A stretch of DNA of 64,000 nucleotides. Source: Gracilimonas sp. (GTDB lineage: Bacteria > Bacteroidota > Rhodothermia > Balneolales > Balneolaceae). Below, in pieces: positions 63,378-64,000 of the stretch. Under the pieces are notes generated by a model. It did not search any database and was not told the origin of the DNA. It saw nothing but the letters and a program-made list of their open reading frames with translations. The DNA lies in the NCBI RefSeq assembly GCF_017641085.1, contig NZ_JAEPPI010000003.1, positions 634,894 to 698,893 of the forward strand, in the 5' to 3' direction. A program made the position numbers and the translations under genes. The first letter of the stretch is position 1. Each line of letters starts with the position of its first letter.

Positions 63378-64000
63378 CGTTGACTCTGGTTATAGAATTG
63401 GTCAATTCGTTCGGTTAACAGTTTTAATTCTTTTTGGGTGAGGTCATCCTGACCGGAGATCTTGTCAATCAGATCAAAAAGGCCTTGTATTACGATCTCT
63501 TCAATGCCGGATCGAAGGGCGATGTCACGCTTTAGTTCATCATCAATTTCGGAAGTATCCAGCCCGAGGTTGGATCGAATATAATCAAAGAAAAACCGGA
63601 TTTTCTTATCAGCAATCAGCTTGTGATCTCCTTTTTCGAGATAAAGACTTCCGATTGTTCGGGCAAATTCGATACTGGAATTTTTTGGTGGTTCGATCGT
63701 CGGTATAATTCGTTGCTTCCGCTTAGCCCTGAACACCATAAACAGCAATACGCCGCTCAAACTAATAAACCATGCCCAGCTTAGATGTTCTTCTGAAACA
63801 ACGTAGCGTACCACGCTTCCGCCGGCAAGGCGGACATCCTTATAATACTCATCCCAAATGGTTTCCCGTTCCGGAAGGTAGGAAAGGGCCTTTAAGGCAT
63901 AATCGGCTCCGGATTCATCCCGCACAAAATAATTGGTGAACAAGGTAGGGTTGGAATGAAGAAACAGCTCTCCTTCTCCAAACTGGATACGTATGAAATT
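63374..64000 (-). CDS. DUF4350-like membrane protein (5' truncated by window edge)
   Basis: The frame stays open to base 64000 on the minus strand, so the true start is outside the window. Visible part: IRIQFGEGELFLHSNPTLFTNYFVRDESGADYALKAL, one membrane helix WAWFISLSGVLLFMVF, an Arg/Lys-rich turn, then a cytoplasmic helical domain (SSIEFARTIGSLYLEKGDHKLIADKKIRFFFDYIRSNL). The FGEGELFLHSNPTLFTN block is as in DUF4350 proteins of MoxR/DUF58 operons. Overlaps MoxR by four bases. Confidence 0.8.
   Translation of the reverse strand, partial: NFIRIQFGEGELFLHSNPTLFTNYFVRDESGADYALKALSYLPERETIWDEYYKDVRLAGGSVVRYVVSEEHLSWAWFISLSGVLLFMVFRAKRKQRIIPTIEPPKNSSIEFARTIGSLYLEKGDHKLIADKKIRFFFDYIRSNLGLDTSEIDDELKRDIALRSGIEEIVIQGLFDLIDKISGQDDLTQKELKLLTERIDQFYNQSQR

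Overview
The window looks like chromosome from a marine FCB-group bacterium, most likely Balneolota/Rhodothermota (Balneola- or Gracilimonas-like) or a close Bacteroidota relative. This is inferred from gene content: two SusC/SusD pairs, three GWxTD lipoproteins, the Bacteroidota-type LptE family, a fused alpha-beta 2-oxoacid dehydrogenase E1, a serine-palmitoyltransferase-like gene, cysteine-free L31, and moderate G+C judged by eye. No phage, IS element, CRISPR array or rRNA operon is visible. One end cuts an SDR gene (left) and the other a DUF4350-like membrane protein (right).

Layout. 1-8.4 kb: truncated SDR, a DUF433/DUF5615 toxin-antitoxin-like pair, L-lysine 6-transaminase, a TonB-dependent receptor with two tandemly duplicated lipoproteins, and ornithine aminotransferase. 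8.5-9.0 kb: initiator tRNA-fMet with promoter and terminator, then a small GIY-YIG gene, then a scarred second copy of the tRNA 3' part plus terminator. 9.2-26.9 kb: an outer-membrane uptake island with three paralogous GWxTD lipoproteins interleaved with two SusC/SusD systems and four small secreted or lipoprotein genes. 27-36 kb: pyruvate kinase, a TPR lipoprotein with a TonB_C-like end, pyrD, pabB-like, an orphan BchI-like AAA ATPase, L31 and an MBL hydrolase. 36-47 kb: sigma-54 regulator/LptE/TPR operon, Lrp regulator, serS, two heptanucleotide tandem arrays beside dusB, class I FBP aldolase, a flippase-like membrane protein, radA, rpsU and a TIGR02757 protein. 47-56.5 kb: methyltransferase, mutY, an Ig/cadherin-like exported protein, an NAD-dependent epimerase, two GT4 glycosyltransferases, serine palmitoyltransferase and a GNAT-like acyltransferase, together a plausible (glyco)sphingolipid locus. 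56.7-64 kb: fumarase, fused E1, and a DUF58/MoxR/DUF4350-like operon.

How the parts fit: the left half is dominated by outer-membrane nutrient import and lipoproteins. The centre is central metabolism and translation housekeeping. The right half holds a candidate sphingolipid pathway and a MoxR-type envelope-stress or maturation operon. The best candidates for something little described are the GWxTD/SusCD interleaving, the tRNA-fMet/GIY-YIG duplication, and the epimerase-GT-GT-SPT-GNAT cluster. All functional names come from reading translated motifs by eye; no database search was run.
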